This document shows, one piece after another, positions 1 to 7,785 of a stretch of DNA of 64,000 nucleotides (position 1 is its first letter; each line of letters begins with the position of its first letter). The translations under genes and the position numbers were made by a program. The notes under the pieces are model-generated. The model saw nothing but the letters and a program-made list of their open reading frames with translations. It was not told the DNA's origin and ran no database searches. Source of the DNA: Ignavibacteria bacterium UBA2360 (lineage in GTDB: Bacteria; Bacteroidota; Ignavibacteria; Tepidaquicellales; OLB5); the NCBI GenBank assembly GCA_002344125.1, contig DDTQ01000011.1, positions 886,923 to 950,922 on the forward strand, given 5' to 3'.

Positions 1-100
1 CGCCATCGGCGGGAAGGGGGTGGCACAGCGCATGTAGGTTTCCCGCTGCAGTGGGATTTCATCCGGCTGCTGCCGGATTCAACAAGTCACATCTTTTGCC
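1..100. other. GC-rich left edge with two tandem palindromes
   Basis: The first hundred bases are visibly richer in G and C than everything that follows and hold no gene I recognise. Two adjacent inverted repeats stand out: TCCCGCTGCAGTGGGA at 41-56 (one G-T pair in the arms) and ATCCGGC-TGCT-GCCGGAT at 61-78 (perfect arms). This could be the edge of a dispersed repeat or of a structured RNA running off the window. I cannot name it. Confidence 0.35.
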
Positions 101-121
101 TTCTTCTTTGAAGAGCACAAA

Positions 122-149
122 AAAAGGAGAACTTATAGATTCTCCTTTT
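122..149 (-). terminator. rho-independent terminator, bidirectional
   Basis: Perfect 10-base arms AAAAGGAGAA and TTCTCCTTTT enclose an 8-base loop. The site lies 40 bases past the stop of the minus-strand metallophosphatase gene and ends in a T run on both strands. Confidence 0.7.
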
Positions 150-188
150 ATAAATCAAAATTGATACAAATTACCACATGGAACTTTC

Positions 189-1322
189 TTACTTTATCTC
201 ATTTTTGTTTCCGGCTCTATCCACTCTATATTCATTCCCGTTTTCTATCAGTAATCCTTCAGTATCACCGGATGCGTGATCTGTATCTATTGCAATCACT
301 TTTCCCCGATAGAAATATCGCACGTCATCTACTATTGTATGACCTACAACAATTTTTTCTACATTAAATATCTTTAGGGTTATATTAAGCGAATCTTCCT
401 TGATGGTTTCCTGTACATAACCTCTGTACCAGAAGGGTGAGTACTTAGACCTGAAAATTGTGCTTACAAGTGTATCACCGCTCACGCGGGCAGCTTTGCT
501 GCTGTAATAGTATTCCCTGGATTTGGTATTTATCTCTTCAATTGTGGGATTCAGCAGATTCAGTTCTTCTGAAATACCTCCATGTAAAAAAAGATAGGGC
601 CCTATCTTTTCTACGATATTTTTTGTTTCAAGCCATCTGCCAAGTTCAGTATTTGGCTTGTAAAGATCTTTATAATCTTCATTAATGAATTTCGATGTTT
701 CCGCGTATTTATTCCTTACATACCTTATATCATCGTTCATATTCATTATCTCATGGTTCCCGAGTATAAAATGTACATATCCGCCGTTCTTAACGGCTTC
801 CTGTTCGATATGGTAAATGAACCACAGGCACTCTGTCACATTTAAACCTCTGTCAAAAAAATCACCGTTCAGTACAAGGTGACCCTTGGCAAATAGCCAT
901 TGATTATCACTGTTTATAACACCATTGTTTATGAGGAAATCTCTGAATGCTTCGAAGTTGCCTTCTATATCAGAAATAGCGATAAGCTTTTCGGGCATTT
1001 CAAAAACACAGTCCTCATTTATTAATGTATCTTTTACCAATGTGCTGAAAAATAATGAATCATTAACATTACAGCTAATGAGTTTACCTTTTAAAGATCC
1101 CTGTACTGAATCAGAAACAGGGTAAAATGCATTTTCAACTTTTTGTATCTGCTTAATTACAGCATACCCGTTACGGTAAATTATGTACGGGCCGTCGAGG
1201 TCTAATTTGGATCCATCGGTTGTATCTTCTGCCGGCGCGGGAAAATAAAATCTGCAATTTGAAGAGACAGAATCTGCTGCAAGAAGTGAAAGTATAAAAA
1301 TTCCGGAAAATATAAATTTCAT
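189..1322 (-). CDS. Exported calcineurin-like metallophosphoesterase
   Basis: This is a two-metal phosphoesterase of the calcineurin-like superfamily, probably hydrolysing phosphomonoesters outside the cytoplasm. The signature blocks are present in order: SDIEGN (first metal block, with Glu where His is usual), NGDFFDRG, GNHE, HGG and GHT. An N-terminal signal peptide (a hydrophobic stretch after MKFIF) points to export. The frame can be extended to a TTG at 1343, but the ATG at 1322 begins directly at the signal peptide and is preferred, giving 377 residues. The layout resembles the PP2A-like Shewanella phosphatases, which are larger than ApaH. The substrate cannot be told. It stands alone, followed by a strong hairpin at 122-149. 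Confidence 0.85.
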   Translation of the reverse strand: MKFIFSGIFILSLLAADSVSSNCRFYFPAPAEDTTDGSKLDLDGPYIIYRNGYAVIKQIQKVENAFYPVSDSVQGSLKGKLISCNVNDSLFFSTLVKDTLINEDCVFEMPEKLIAISDIEGNFEAFRDFLINNGVINSDNQWLFAKGHLVLNGDFFDRGLNVTECLWFIYHIEQEAVKNGGYVHFILGNHEIMNMNDDIRYVRNKYAETSKFINEDYKDLYKPNTELGRWLETKNIVEKIGPYLFLHGGISEELNLLNPTIEEINTKSREYYYSSKAARVSGDTLVSTIFRSKYSPFWYRGYVQETIKEDSLNITLKIFNVEKIVVGHTIVDDVRYFYRGKVIAIDTDHASGDTEGLLIENGNEYRVDRAGNKNEIK

Positions 1323-1394
1323 TTGCTTAATTTTATGTATCAATCAGACTTCAACAAAAATAGGGATTTTTTCCTATCATTAGTCAATAAAAAA

Positions 1395-1420
1395 GAGGCA
1401 TTCAAAATAATGAATACCTC
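1395..1420 (-). terminator. Terminator-like hairpin without an obvious upstream gene
   Basis: Arms GAGGCATTCA and TGAATACCTC (one mismatch) with a 6-base loop. On the minus strand the hairpin is followed by a run of T. No protein gene ends nearby on either strand, so it may end a short non-coding transcript from the gap to its right. Confidence 0.5.
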
Positions 1421-1787
1421 ATTTTAAATATTGTTAAATGACAAAAGTGTTAAGTAACCAAGAGGATCAATACTGCGTTTGAGAGATCCCGGGTGTATTG
1501 CGCAAAATTGTCATTTGCAGGGATTTTACAAGTTTACCGAGAGAGGTAAATACTCAATTGTCTTATTTTCTGTTCAATTTTGTTTACTATCTATTTGCCG
1601 TCTTAACATAATCTATATAGCTGAACAAATTTACTTCATTTAATGGGCAAATATCAAAGAAAAATTATCAACTTTGTGAAAGAAAAAATCTTATTTATGC
1701 CGAAAAATATCATAAAATGTAAGCGAAAGGGTAAAAAGTTCGAATCCTTGTGAATATTTATTTCACATTTATCTGTCATTCAATAAA
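1421..1787. other. Gene-free stretch, possible small RNA
   Basis: About 370 bases between two terminator-like hairpins with no open frame of note. A foldable segment lies near 1488-1540, where CAATAC and GTATTG arms flank a GATCCCGG core. A minus-strand transcript here would end at the hairpin at 1395-1420. I see no other feature. Confidence 0.25.
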
Positions 1788-1815
1788 AAAGGCGTTCATT
1801 TTACTGAACGCCTTT
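1788..1815 (-). terminator. rho-independent terminator of the aminopeptidase gene
   Basis: Perfect arms AAAGGCGTTCA and TGAACGCCTTT with a 6-base loop, 63 bases past the stop codon of the M1 peptidase gene. The T run lies on the minus strand. Confidence 0.8.
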
Positions 1816-1877
1816 AGATATTTATTTTACATTAACTATTTTATTAACTCCTTAAAGTCAACAAAATAATACTCCGG

Positions 1878-3920
1878 TTATTTTACTAAAACCATTTTCT
1901 TTACTTCCCTGAACATCACGCTTCCTTTTTCAGATGCAGCGGTAATTTCATAGTAATATACCCCCGAAGCAAGTTTGGAGGCGTCAAAATCTGCGGTATA
2001 TTTTCCGGGGTCGCTTAATCCTTTATAAATTTCACTTACTGCTTTCCCTGTTATATCAAATATCCGTAAAGTAACAAAAGAACGTTTCGGAATATCAAAC
2101 CTGATGTTTGTTACAGGGTTAAATGGGTTAGGATAGTTCTGCATTAAAGCAAATACATCCGGAAGGTCAGTATTTGTTGATGAAATGCCTGTTGTTCCGG
2201 GAACCGAGCCTGCAGTGGTGTTGCCTGTTTTCAGAACTATATCGTTGTTCGGATCAAACGCGAACGCTGTTGGCTGGCGGTTAAAAGTCCATATCCAGAT
2301 CTGGTTATTCGCGGTATTATCTACTCTGAAAGTTGTATCATTGCCTGTTGCGAACGATATCCTCACTGTCAGCGGCATCCTGTGGAAGGGTGTATTGGAT
2401 TGTGTCTGTCTTGCCTGGAAGCCAACGTTCCATGTACCGTTGCCGTTATTTGCAAACTGGTAATAATTACCGTAAACAGGATGATTAGGTTCCTTTACCC
2501 ACTGATTTATAAACCATGAAAGATCCTGCCCGTATATCTGGCTTATCTTGGCAGTAAAATCATCTGTTGCGGCAGATTTGTGTTTGAAGTTAGCTGTATC
2601 TGTAGCATAACCTCTTAACATATTGAAAAATATATTGGTATCGTTAACGGTATATCTTAGCATGTGAAGTACGCATGCGCCCTTGTTATATGTTATGGCA
2701 GTGTTAAACAGGGTATTTGTATTTGGTGTATTTATTGCCCAGTCAGGATTATACATTGCCCAGCCGGGGTTGCCGCTTAAATATCCGCTTGCGTCACTGT
2801 TTATATCACTTTTGTAAGATGAATATCCGCCGGTTTTTTCATACCATAGCGCTTCACTGTAAGTTGCGAATCCTTCGTTAAGCCAAATATCAGCCCACGT
2901 TGCAGGTGATATCATATCTCCAAACCACTGGTGAGCAAATTCATGTGATATCAGGTTTTCACTCCAGCAGTTTGCGCATAATGTTGTTAACGTTTGGTTT
3001 TCCATTCCGCCCCATGTGAAACCCGGAGCCGGCGCTGTTGTGAATCCATTTTTCTCAAAATCATGCTCACCGAATTTCTGCGAGAAATACGTTATCATGT
3101 TCGGGAACATCGTCATCATTGCCGCAGGGTTTTCACCTGAATTTGAATAGAATCTAATTGGTACCAGGTCACCGGGATTTGATATCTTTGGCCAATAAAT
3201 AATATTTAAATTGTAATTTACTTTTCCCGTAAGTACTGTTAAGTAAGTTGTAACCGGGTCGCGGCTTATCCAATGATAATATAACGTATCGCCGGTTAAT
3301 GTTGAATCATTCAGCCTGCCGTTTGAACCTAATTTAACATTTGCCGGTACTTTTACAGTTATATCAACGGTTGCTTTATCCGATGGTTTATCCCAGCATG
3401 GGAACCATTTGCGCGCGCCTTCAGGTTCAGCATCTGTGAACAATCCGCCGCTCCCTGTGTTAATTGCGCCATCACTAACGTTGTTATGAGAATAATTTAT
3501 CAGCACCTCAGTAACTTCTCCCGGAGTATATGTTCTGTTAAGTACTATGTTCAGTATGTTGCCTGTATGTGTAAATGATACGCCGCTCATCCCAACTGAA
3601 CTTATTACAAGTGATGTGTTTACCGCATTGAGATTTATATTGTTAAGAGCAGTATCAATTCTGAACTTAACAATTATACTTCCGGTAAAACTTTTGGGAT
3701 AAGGAGATATGAAACAGCTCCTCATATCCAGATTCATTTTATAGTCAAGCACATCGAAAGTATGTTTGGGTGAATTGGGGGAATCATCATCCAAAAATGA
3801 ATGCGGTAAATTCATTTTCCTTTCGGAACATAACTCGCTGCCTTTTTTAAGAGGCATCTGAGAAAATGTTATTTGCGTGATTAAAAGGGTAATAACCAGT
3901 AAGTATAAACTAGATTTCAT
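1878..3920 (-). CDS. Secreted M1 family aminopeptidase with T9SS sorting domain
   Basis: A zinc aminopeptidase of the M1 (gluzincin) family, which trims N-terminal residues from peptides. The active site is plain: GGMENQ is the exopeptidase motif (GxMEN type), and HEFAHQWFGD followed by the downstream NEGFA glutamate is the HExxH-x18-E zinc site, near residues 326-349. An N-terminal signal peptide (KSSLYLLVITLLITQITFS) starts the 680-residue chain. The last 85 or so residues form a type IX secretion C-terminal domain with the YPNPFNP signature and a final GVYYYE/MVLVK segment, so the enzyme should cross the outer membrane and be released or surface-attached. The gene stands alone with its own terminator at 1788-1815. 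The family assignment is firm; the peptide substrate is unknown. Confidence 0.93.
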   Translation of the reverse strand: MKSSLYLLVITLLITQITFSQMPLKKGSELCSERKMNLPHSFLDDDSPNSPKHTFDVLDYKMNLDMRSCFISPYPKSFTGSIIVKFRIDTALNNINLNAVNTSLVISSVGMSGVSFTHTGNILNIVLNRTYTPGEVTEVLINYSHNNVSDGAINTGSGGLFTDAEPEGARKWFPCWDKPSDKATVDITVKVPANVKLGSNGRLNDSTLTGDTLYYHWISRDPVTTYLTVLTGKVNYNLNIIYWPKISNPGDLVPIRFYSNSGENPAAMMTMFPNMITYFSQKFGEHDFEKNGFTTAPAPGFTWGGMENQTLTTLCANCWSENLISHEFAHQWFGDMISPATWADIWLNEGFATYSEALWYEKTGGYSSYKSDINSDASGYLSGNPGWAMYNPDWAINTPNTNTLFNTAITYNKGACVLHMLRYTVNDTNIFFNMLRGYATDTANFKHKSAATDDFTAKISQIYGQDLSWFINQWVKEPNHPVYGNYYQFANNGNGTWNVGFQARQTQSNTPFHRMPLTVRISFATGNDTTFRVDNTANNQIWIWTFNRQPTAFAFDPNNDIVLKTGNTTAGSVPGTTGISSTNTDLPDVFALMQNYPNPFNPVTNIRFDIPKRSFVTLRIFDITGKAVSEIYKGLSDPGKYTADFDASKLASGVYYYEITAASEKGSVMFREVKKMVLVK

Positions 3921-3984
3921 GGCAGTATTTTTTATTTTTGAAACAAAATTTTTTTAAAAATAACAACTTTTCGGGCATAAAACC

Positions 3985-4000
3985 TATGATTTGCGTCATA
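3985..4000. promoter_or_regulatory. Possible operator upstream of queF-hyd
   Basis: TATGA-TTTGCG-TCATA is a perfect 5-base inverted repeat with a 6-base spacer, the geometry of a Crp/Fnr family site. It sits in the divergent gap between the aminopeptidase and queF, about 104 bases before the queF start. The regulator is unknown, so this is only suggestive. Confidence 0.25.
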
Positions 4001-4103
4001 ATAAATTGATATTAAAAATGATATTTTTGAACTGTAAGATGGATAGTTTTTTGAGCAAATTTTGGTAATTTTACTGTAAATTAAGTAAAATTATTAAAGG
4101 AAC

Positions 4104-4511
4104 ATGCAAACCATGAAAAAGTTCAATCCCGCAAAAACCAATTCTGCAAAAATAAACCTCTTAGAGGCTTTCGATAATTCCTTTCCACAAAGAAACTACC
4201 TTATTATTCACCGTGCCAATGAATTTACCTCTGTTTGTCCCAAGACAGGTCAGCCGGATTTTGGCGTGATTACCATTTCATATATTGCCAATAAACGTTG
4301 TGTTGAGCTCAAATCACTTAAATTTTACCTGCAGTCGTTTCGAAATGAAGGTATTTTTTATGAAAACGTTACCAACCGGATCCTCGACGATCTTGTTGGA
4401 TTATTAAAGCCCAAATGGATGGAAGTAAAAGGAGAGTTTTCCGTAAGAGGCGGTGTGAACTCTACTGTTATTGCCCGTCATGGCAGAATAAAAAATGAAA
4501 ACACTCGATAA
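4104..4511 (+). CDS. queF: NADPH-dependent 7-cyano-7-deazaguanine reductase QueF
   Basis: QueF reduces preQ0 to preQ1, the last free-base step in making the tRNA nucleoside queuosine. The 135-residue length fits the unimodular (type I) T-fold family. Visible family marks are FTSVCPKTGQPDFG with the catalytic cysteine that forms the thioimide and the following Asp, then ELKSLKFYLQSFRNEG and the GGVNSTV segment near the end. A purine-rich AAAGGAAC precedes the ATG. A second in-frame ATG at 4113 is better spaced from it and could be the true start. Its 3' end overlaps the hydrogenase beta gene by 17 bases, which links a tRNA-modification gene to a hydrogenase operon. No preQ1 riboswitch was seen upstream. 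Confidence 0.93.
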   Translation: MQTMKKFNPAKTNSAKINLLEAFDNSFPQRNYLIIHRANEFTSVCPKTGQPDFGVITISYIANKRCVELKSLKFYLQSFRNEGIFYENVTNRILDDLVGLLKPKWMEVKGEFSVRGGVNSTVIARHGRIKNENTR

Positions 4512-5601
4512 AAAAAGTCTTGATAAGCTAATTCAGTCACTTAAAAACGAAGGTTATGTAACAATTGGACCCCTGCAAAAGAACGGCGCAATTGTTTTTG
4601 AAGAAATAAACGGCGTAAAAGATCTGCCGGCCGGTTACACAGATGAACAGGCTGCCGGAAAATACAGGCTTAATAAAACCGATTCGAACTTATTATTCTC
4701 TTACAATGTTGGACCTCAATCATGGAAGAAATTTTTATTTCCCACTCGGCTAAAACTATGGTCCGCCCAGAAGAACGGCAAGGGCTTTGATATAAAGCAC
4801 AACGGCGAAGCTCACAAAAAATTTGCTTTCATTGGCGTCCGTTCATGTGAATTAAGCGCTATTCTGATTCAGGATAAAGTTTTTATGAACGGCTCCTATA
4901 CTGATTCCCATTACAAAGCGATAAGGGATAATATATTTATAGTTGCAGTAAACTGCACAAAGGCGGGCGCAACCTGCTTTTGCGCTTCTATGAATACGGG
5001 ACCCAAAGCTTTGAATGGTTTTGATATAGCTATTACTGAAGTGAGCGCCGGGAAAGAGCATTATTTTACCGCGGAAGATGGCAGCGCAAAAGGTAAGAAA
5101 TTACTTATGGCGCTGGAAATCCCTGCAGCTTCACCAGACCAGAAAAAAACCGCCGAAGAAGCAGTTAAGGCCGCATCAGAAAAAATGGGGAGAAAGCTAA
5201 ACACTCAGGGTATCAGAGAAATGCTGTACAAAAATTTCGATCATCCTGTTTGGGAAGAAACTGCCGCAAAATGTTTAAGCTGCGCAAACTGCACACTGGT
5301 TTGTCCTACCTGCTTTTGTTCAAATGTTGAAGATGTTACCGATCTTACCGGAAATCACACTGAAAGGTGGAGAGAGTGGGATTCCTGTTTTAACCTTGAA
5401 TACTCAAAGGTAGCCGGTGGAAATTTCCGCACTTCCGTAAAAGCCAGGTACAGGCAGTGGATGACCCATAAGCTTGCCTCGTGGGAAGAGCAGTTCGGCA
5501 CGCTTGGCTGTGTGGGCTGCGGAAGGTGTATAACTTGGTGTCCTGTTGGACTGGATATAACAAAACAAGCAGCGGATATAAGAGCCGCGCAAAGAGTATA
5601 A
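4495..5601 (+). CDS. hydB: Group 3b [NiFe]-hydrogenase/sulfhydrogenase beta subunit (Fe-S)
   Basis: Electron-transfer subunit of the soluble group 3b hydrogenase (the sulfhydrogenase type of Pyrococcus, hydBGDA). It carries iron-sulfur clusters that connect the flavin-containing gamma subunit with the hydrogenase module. Two ferredoxin-like cluster motifs are clear in the C-terminal half: CLSCANCTLVCP near residue 260 and CVGCGRCITWCPVG near residue 338. A cysteine-rich CFCASM segment in the middle is also typical. The length of 368 residues matches the family. The gene overlaps the end of queF by 17 bases and is followed after 50 bases by a cyclic-nucleotide-binding protein and then hydG, hydD and hydA in the standard order. 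Confidence 0.9.
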   Translation: MKTLDKKSLDKLIQSLKNEGYVTIGPLQKNGAIVFEEINGVKDLPAGYTDEQAAGKYRLNKTDSNLLFSYNVGPQSWKKFLFPTRLKLWSAQKNGKGFDIKHNGEAHKKFAFIGVRSCELSAILIQDKVFMNGSYTDSHYKAIRDNIFIVAVNCTKAGATCFCASMNTGPKALNGFDIAITEVSAGKEHYFTAEDGSAKGKKLLMALEIPAASPDQKKTAEEAVKAASEKMGRKLNTQGIREMLYKNFDHPVWEETAAKCLSCANCTLVCPTCFCSNVEDVTDLTGNHTERWREWDSCFNLEYSKVAGGNFRTSVKARYRQWMTHKLASWEEQFGTLGCVGCGRCITWCPVGLDITKQAADIRAAQRV

Positions 5602-5651
5602 AAATGCTAGATGTACTAAATAATATTTTTTAAAATTAACCAAACAAAACA

Positions 5652-6110
5652 ATGGAAGACTTATCAGGCATTTTAAAACAGCATCCATTCATTGAGGATC
5701 TTGGTGAAGAATACGTAAAAGAAATAACAGGCTGCGCCTCAAATGTAGTTTTTCACGAGAATGACGTTATATTCAAAGAAGGCGATAATGCAGAAAAGTT
5801 TTACTTGATAAGAACGGGGAAGATCGCGCTGGAATTTAACGGCAGAGATAAGGGCATGATAAGAATTGAGACAATAGGACCGGGACAAATGCTTGGCTGG
5901 AGCTGGCTGGTCTCTCCCAATAAATGGCACTTTAACGCAATTGTAATTGAAGATGTAAGAGCTATTGCTATGGATGGTGAATGTTTGAGGAAGAAATGCG
6001 AGAAAGACCCTAAAATGGGATATGAAATGTTTAAGCGGTTCTCACTGCTTCTCGAGCAAAGACTTCAATCCGCCCGCAGGCAGCTTTTGAAAGCTATAAC
6101 GAATACCTGA
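5652..6110 (+). CDS. Stand-alone cyclic-nucleotide-binding domain protein in the hyd operon
   Basis: A 152-residue protein with a single cyclic-nucleotide-binding (Crp/Fnr effector) beta-roll. The run DVIFKEGDNAEKFYLIRTGK is the hallmark glycine-bearing segment, followed by GPGQMLGWSWL. The chain then ends in one long helix rich in Arg and Lys, and no winged-helix DNA-binding domain follows, so it should not act as a classical Crp/Fnr regulator. It lies between hydB and hydG, a place where similar proteins occur in other group 3b operons. A role in sensing a nucleotide or redox ligand and modulating the hydrogenase is plausible but inferred. The phosphate-binding arginine of cAMP sites is not obvious, so the ligand is open. 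Confidence 0.8.
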   Translation: MEDLSGILKQHPFIEDLGEEYVKEITGCASNVVFHENDVIFKEGDNAEKFYLIRTGKIALEFNGRDKGMIRIETIGPGQMLGWSWLVSPNKWHFNAIVIEDVRAIAMDGECLRKKCEKDPKMGYEMFKRFSLLLEQRLQSARRQLLKAITNT

Positions 6111-6139
6111 TAATGTAATTTAAACTTCGCAGTTATTTA

Positions 6140-7006
6140 ATGGAAAAGATAATAGAAAAAACAAGAACTCAAGTGAAAGCAGACCCAATGCTTCCTTTTA
6201 CAATGAAGGTAAAAAAACACTTTTGGGAAACCGAGGACACTTTTACTATAATACTTGAGCCCGATGAGGAAAAGGAAAAAGGTTTCCATTTTAAACCGGG
6301 TCAGTTCAATATGCTGTATAAATTCGGGCTTGGTGAGTCTGCAATATCTATCAGTTCAGATTCGTCCAAAACTTCTTCAATTGCGCACACAATCCATAAA
6401 GTGGGATATGTAACCAGCGCGCTTTCACAGCTGAAAAAGGGTGATGTTATCGGCGTCCGTGGACCATTCGGATCAAGCTGGCCGGTAGAAGAAGCCAAAG
6501 GCAAGGATGTTATCATTGCCGCAGGCGGTATAGGGCTGGCACCGCTAAGACCCGCGTTATATTACATTTTCAAACACCGGAAATCCTATGGAAGAGTTGT
6601 GCTTTTATACGGCTCCCGTTCCGGACTGGATATGCTGTACAGGGTTGAGCTTGAAGAATGGGAAAAGAAGTACGACATTGAAATACTTATAACCGTGGAT
6701 AGAGGCGATAGCTCATGGCGCGGAAACATCGGAGTTGTCACAAATCTTTTCCAGACAATTAAAATTGACGCGCGTTCAACACTTGCAATGGTTTGCGGTC
6801 CCGAAATTATGATGAAATTCACAATTGACGAACTGAGAAAAAGCGGACTTGCCGATAAAAGCATATATCTTTCTATGGAACGCAATATGAAGTGCGCTGT
6901 AGGATTCTGCGGCCATTGCCAGTACGGACCTAATTTTATCTGTAAAGATGGACCTGTATTTAATTTTTCCCATGTTAAGAAGATATTCGATATCTGGGAG
7001 CTATAA
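6140..7006 (+). CDS. hydG: Group 3b hydrogenase gamma subunit (FAD/NAD(P)H-binding)
   Basis: Diaphorase subunit of the group 3b hydrogenase, a member of the ferredoxin-NADP reductase superfamily. It exchanges electrons between FAD, NAD(P)H and the iron-sulfur chain. The FAD-binding domain comes first (residues about 15-105, with FKPGQFNMLY and ISISS), then the nucleotide-binding domain (IIAAGGIGLAPLRP and LLYGSR), and finally a C-terminal [2Fe-2S] site, CAVGFCGHCQYG followed by ICKDGP. The length of 288 residues is standard. The gene is 2 bases upstream of hydD. Whether NAD or NADP is preferred cannot be decided by eye. Confidence 0.92.
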   Translation: MEKIIEKTRTQVKADPMLPFTMKVKKHFWETEDTFTIILEPDEEKEKGFHFKPGQFNMLYKFGLGESAISISSDSSKTSSIAHTIHKVGYVTSALSQLKKGDVIGVRGPFGSSWPVEEAKGKDVIIAAGGIGLAPLRPALYYIFKHRKSYGRVVLLYGSRSGLDMLYRVELEEWEKKYDIEILITVDRGDSSWRGNIGVVTNLFQTIKIDARSTLAMVCGPEIMMKFTIDELRKSGLADKSIYLSMERNMKCAVGFCGHCQYGPNFICKDGPVFNFSHVKKIFDIWEL

Positions 7007-7008
7007 CT

Positions 7009-7785
7009 ATGAAAAATAAAAAACCAAAATTAGCAGTATTTAAATTATCATCTTGTGACGGATGTCAGCTCTCTCTGCTTGACGCGGAAGATGAATTACT
7101 GGACGTCCTGGGAAAAATTGAAATTGCGTACTTTCCCGAAGCTTCAAGAAGAATGATGCCGGGACCGTATGATATAGGTCTTGTAGAAGGCAGTATTACA
7201 AACCCCGATAACGTTGAAATGATACGTGAAATAAGAAAGCAGTGTAAATTCCTTATCACTATTGGAGCTTGCGCTACTTCAGGAGGAATTCAGGCGCTTA
7301 AAAACTGGAAAGATGTTAAGGAATTCACCAAGATAGTATATGCCAACCCCCAGTTCATTTCTACGCTTGATAGATCTTTGCCCGTGGGTTCATTCATTCA
7401 TGTAGATTATGAACTTCGCGGTTGCCCCATAAATAAATACCAGTTGATCGAAGTTATAAATGCTCTGTTAAACAACCGCAAACCAAATATACCCACTAAC
7501 AGTGTTTGCAGTGAGTGTAAACTGCGCGGCAATAATTGTGTAATGGTATCCCGGGGAATTGCCTGCATTGGACCTGTAACACAGGCAGGCTGCAATGCTT
7601 TGTGTCCTTCATACAACCGCGGATGTTTTGGATGTTACGGGCCTATGGATTCCACAAACACAAGCGCGCTTGCAAAGCAGCTTAAGGTTCTTGGTGAATC
7701 CAATTTCGAGATAATGAGCATTTTCAGAAGCTTTAACGCATACGCAGAACAGTTCAGAAAAGAGAGTGAAGTATATGAAAAATAA
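7009..7785 (+). CDS. hydD: Group 3b [NiFe]-hydrogenase small (delta) subunit
   Basis: Small subunit that carries the proximal and further [4Fe-4S] clusters and passes electrons from the Ni-Fe site. The proximal cluster ligands are in SSCDGCQLSLLD (near residue 14), IGACATSGG and LRGCPINKYQL. The C-terminal part holds additional cysteines (CSECKLRGNNC, IACIGPVTQAGCNALC, GCFGCYGP) for two more cubane clusters, as in the sulfhydrogenase delta subunit. There is no twin-arginine signal, so the enzyme is cytoplasmic. The length is 258 residues. It overlaps the start of hydA by 11 bases, which suggests translational coupling. Confidence 0.93.
   Translation: MKNKKPKLAVFKLSSCDGCQLSLLDAEDELLDVLGKIEIAYFPEASRRMMPGPYDIGLVEGSITNPDNVEMIREIRKQCKFLITIGACATSGGIQALKNWKDVKEFTKIVYANPQFISTLDRSLPVGSFIHVDYELRGCPINKYQLIEVINALLNNRKPNIPTNSVCSECKLRGNNCVMVSRGIACIGPVTQAGCNALCPSYNRGCFGCYGPMDSTNTSALAKQLKVLGESNFEIMSIFRSFNAYAEQFRKESEVYEK

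Noticed and set aside
20..36. TGGCAC-N6-ATGT match to a sigma-54 promoter at the left edge
   Set aside because: No plus-strand gene follows within the next several hundred bases and the piece is within the GC-rich palindromic edge.
4000..4103. preQ1 riboswitch before queF
   Set aside because: No C-rich aptamer stem and A-rich tail pattern was found in the leader.
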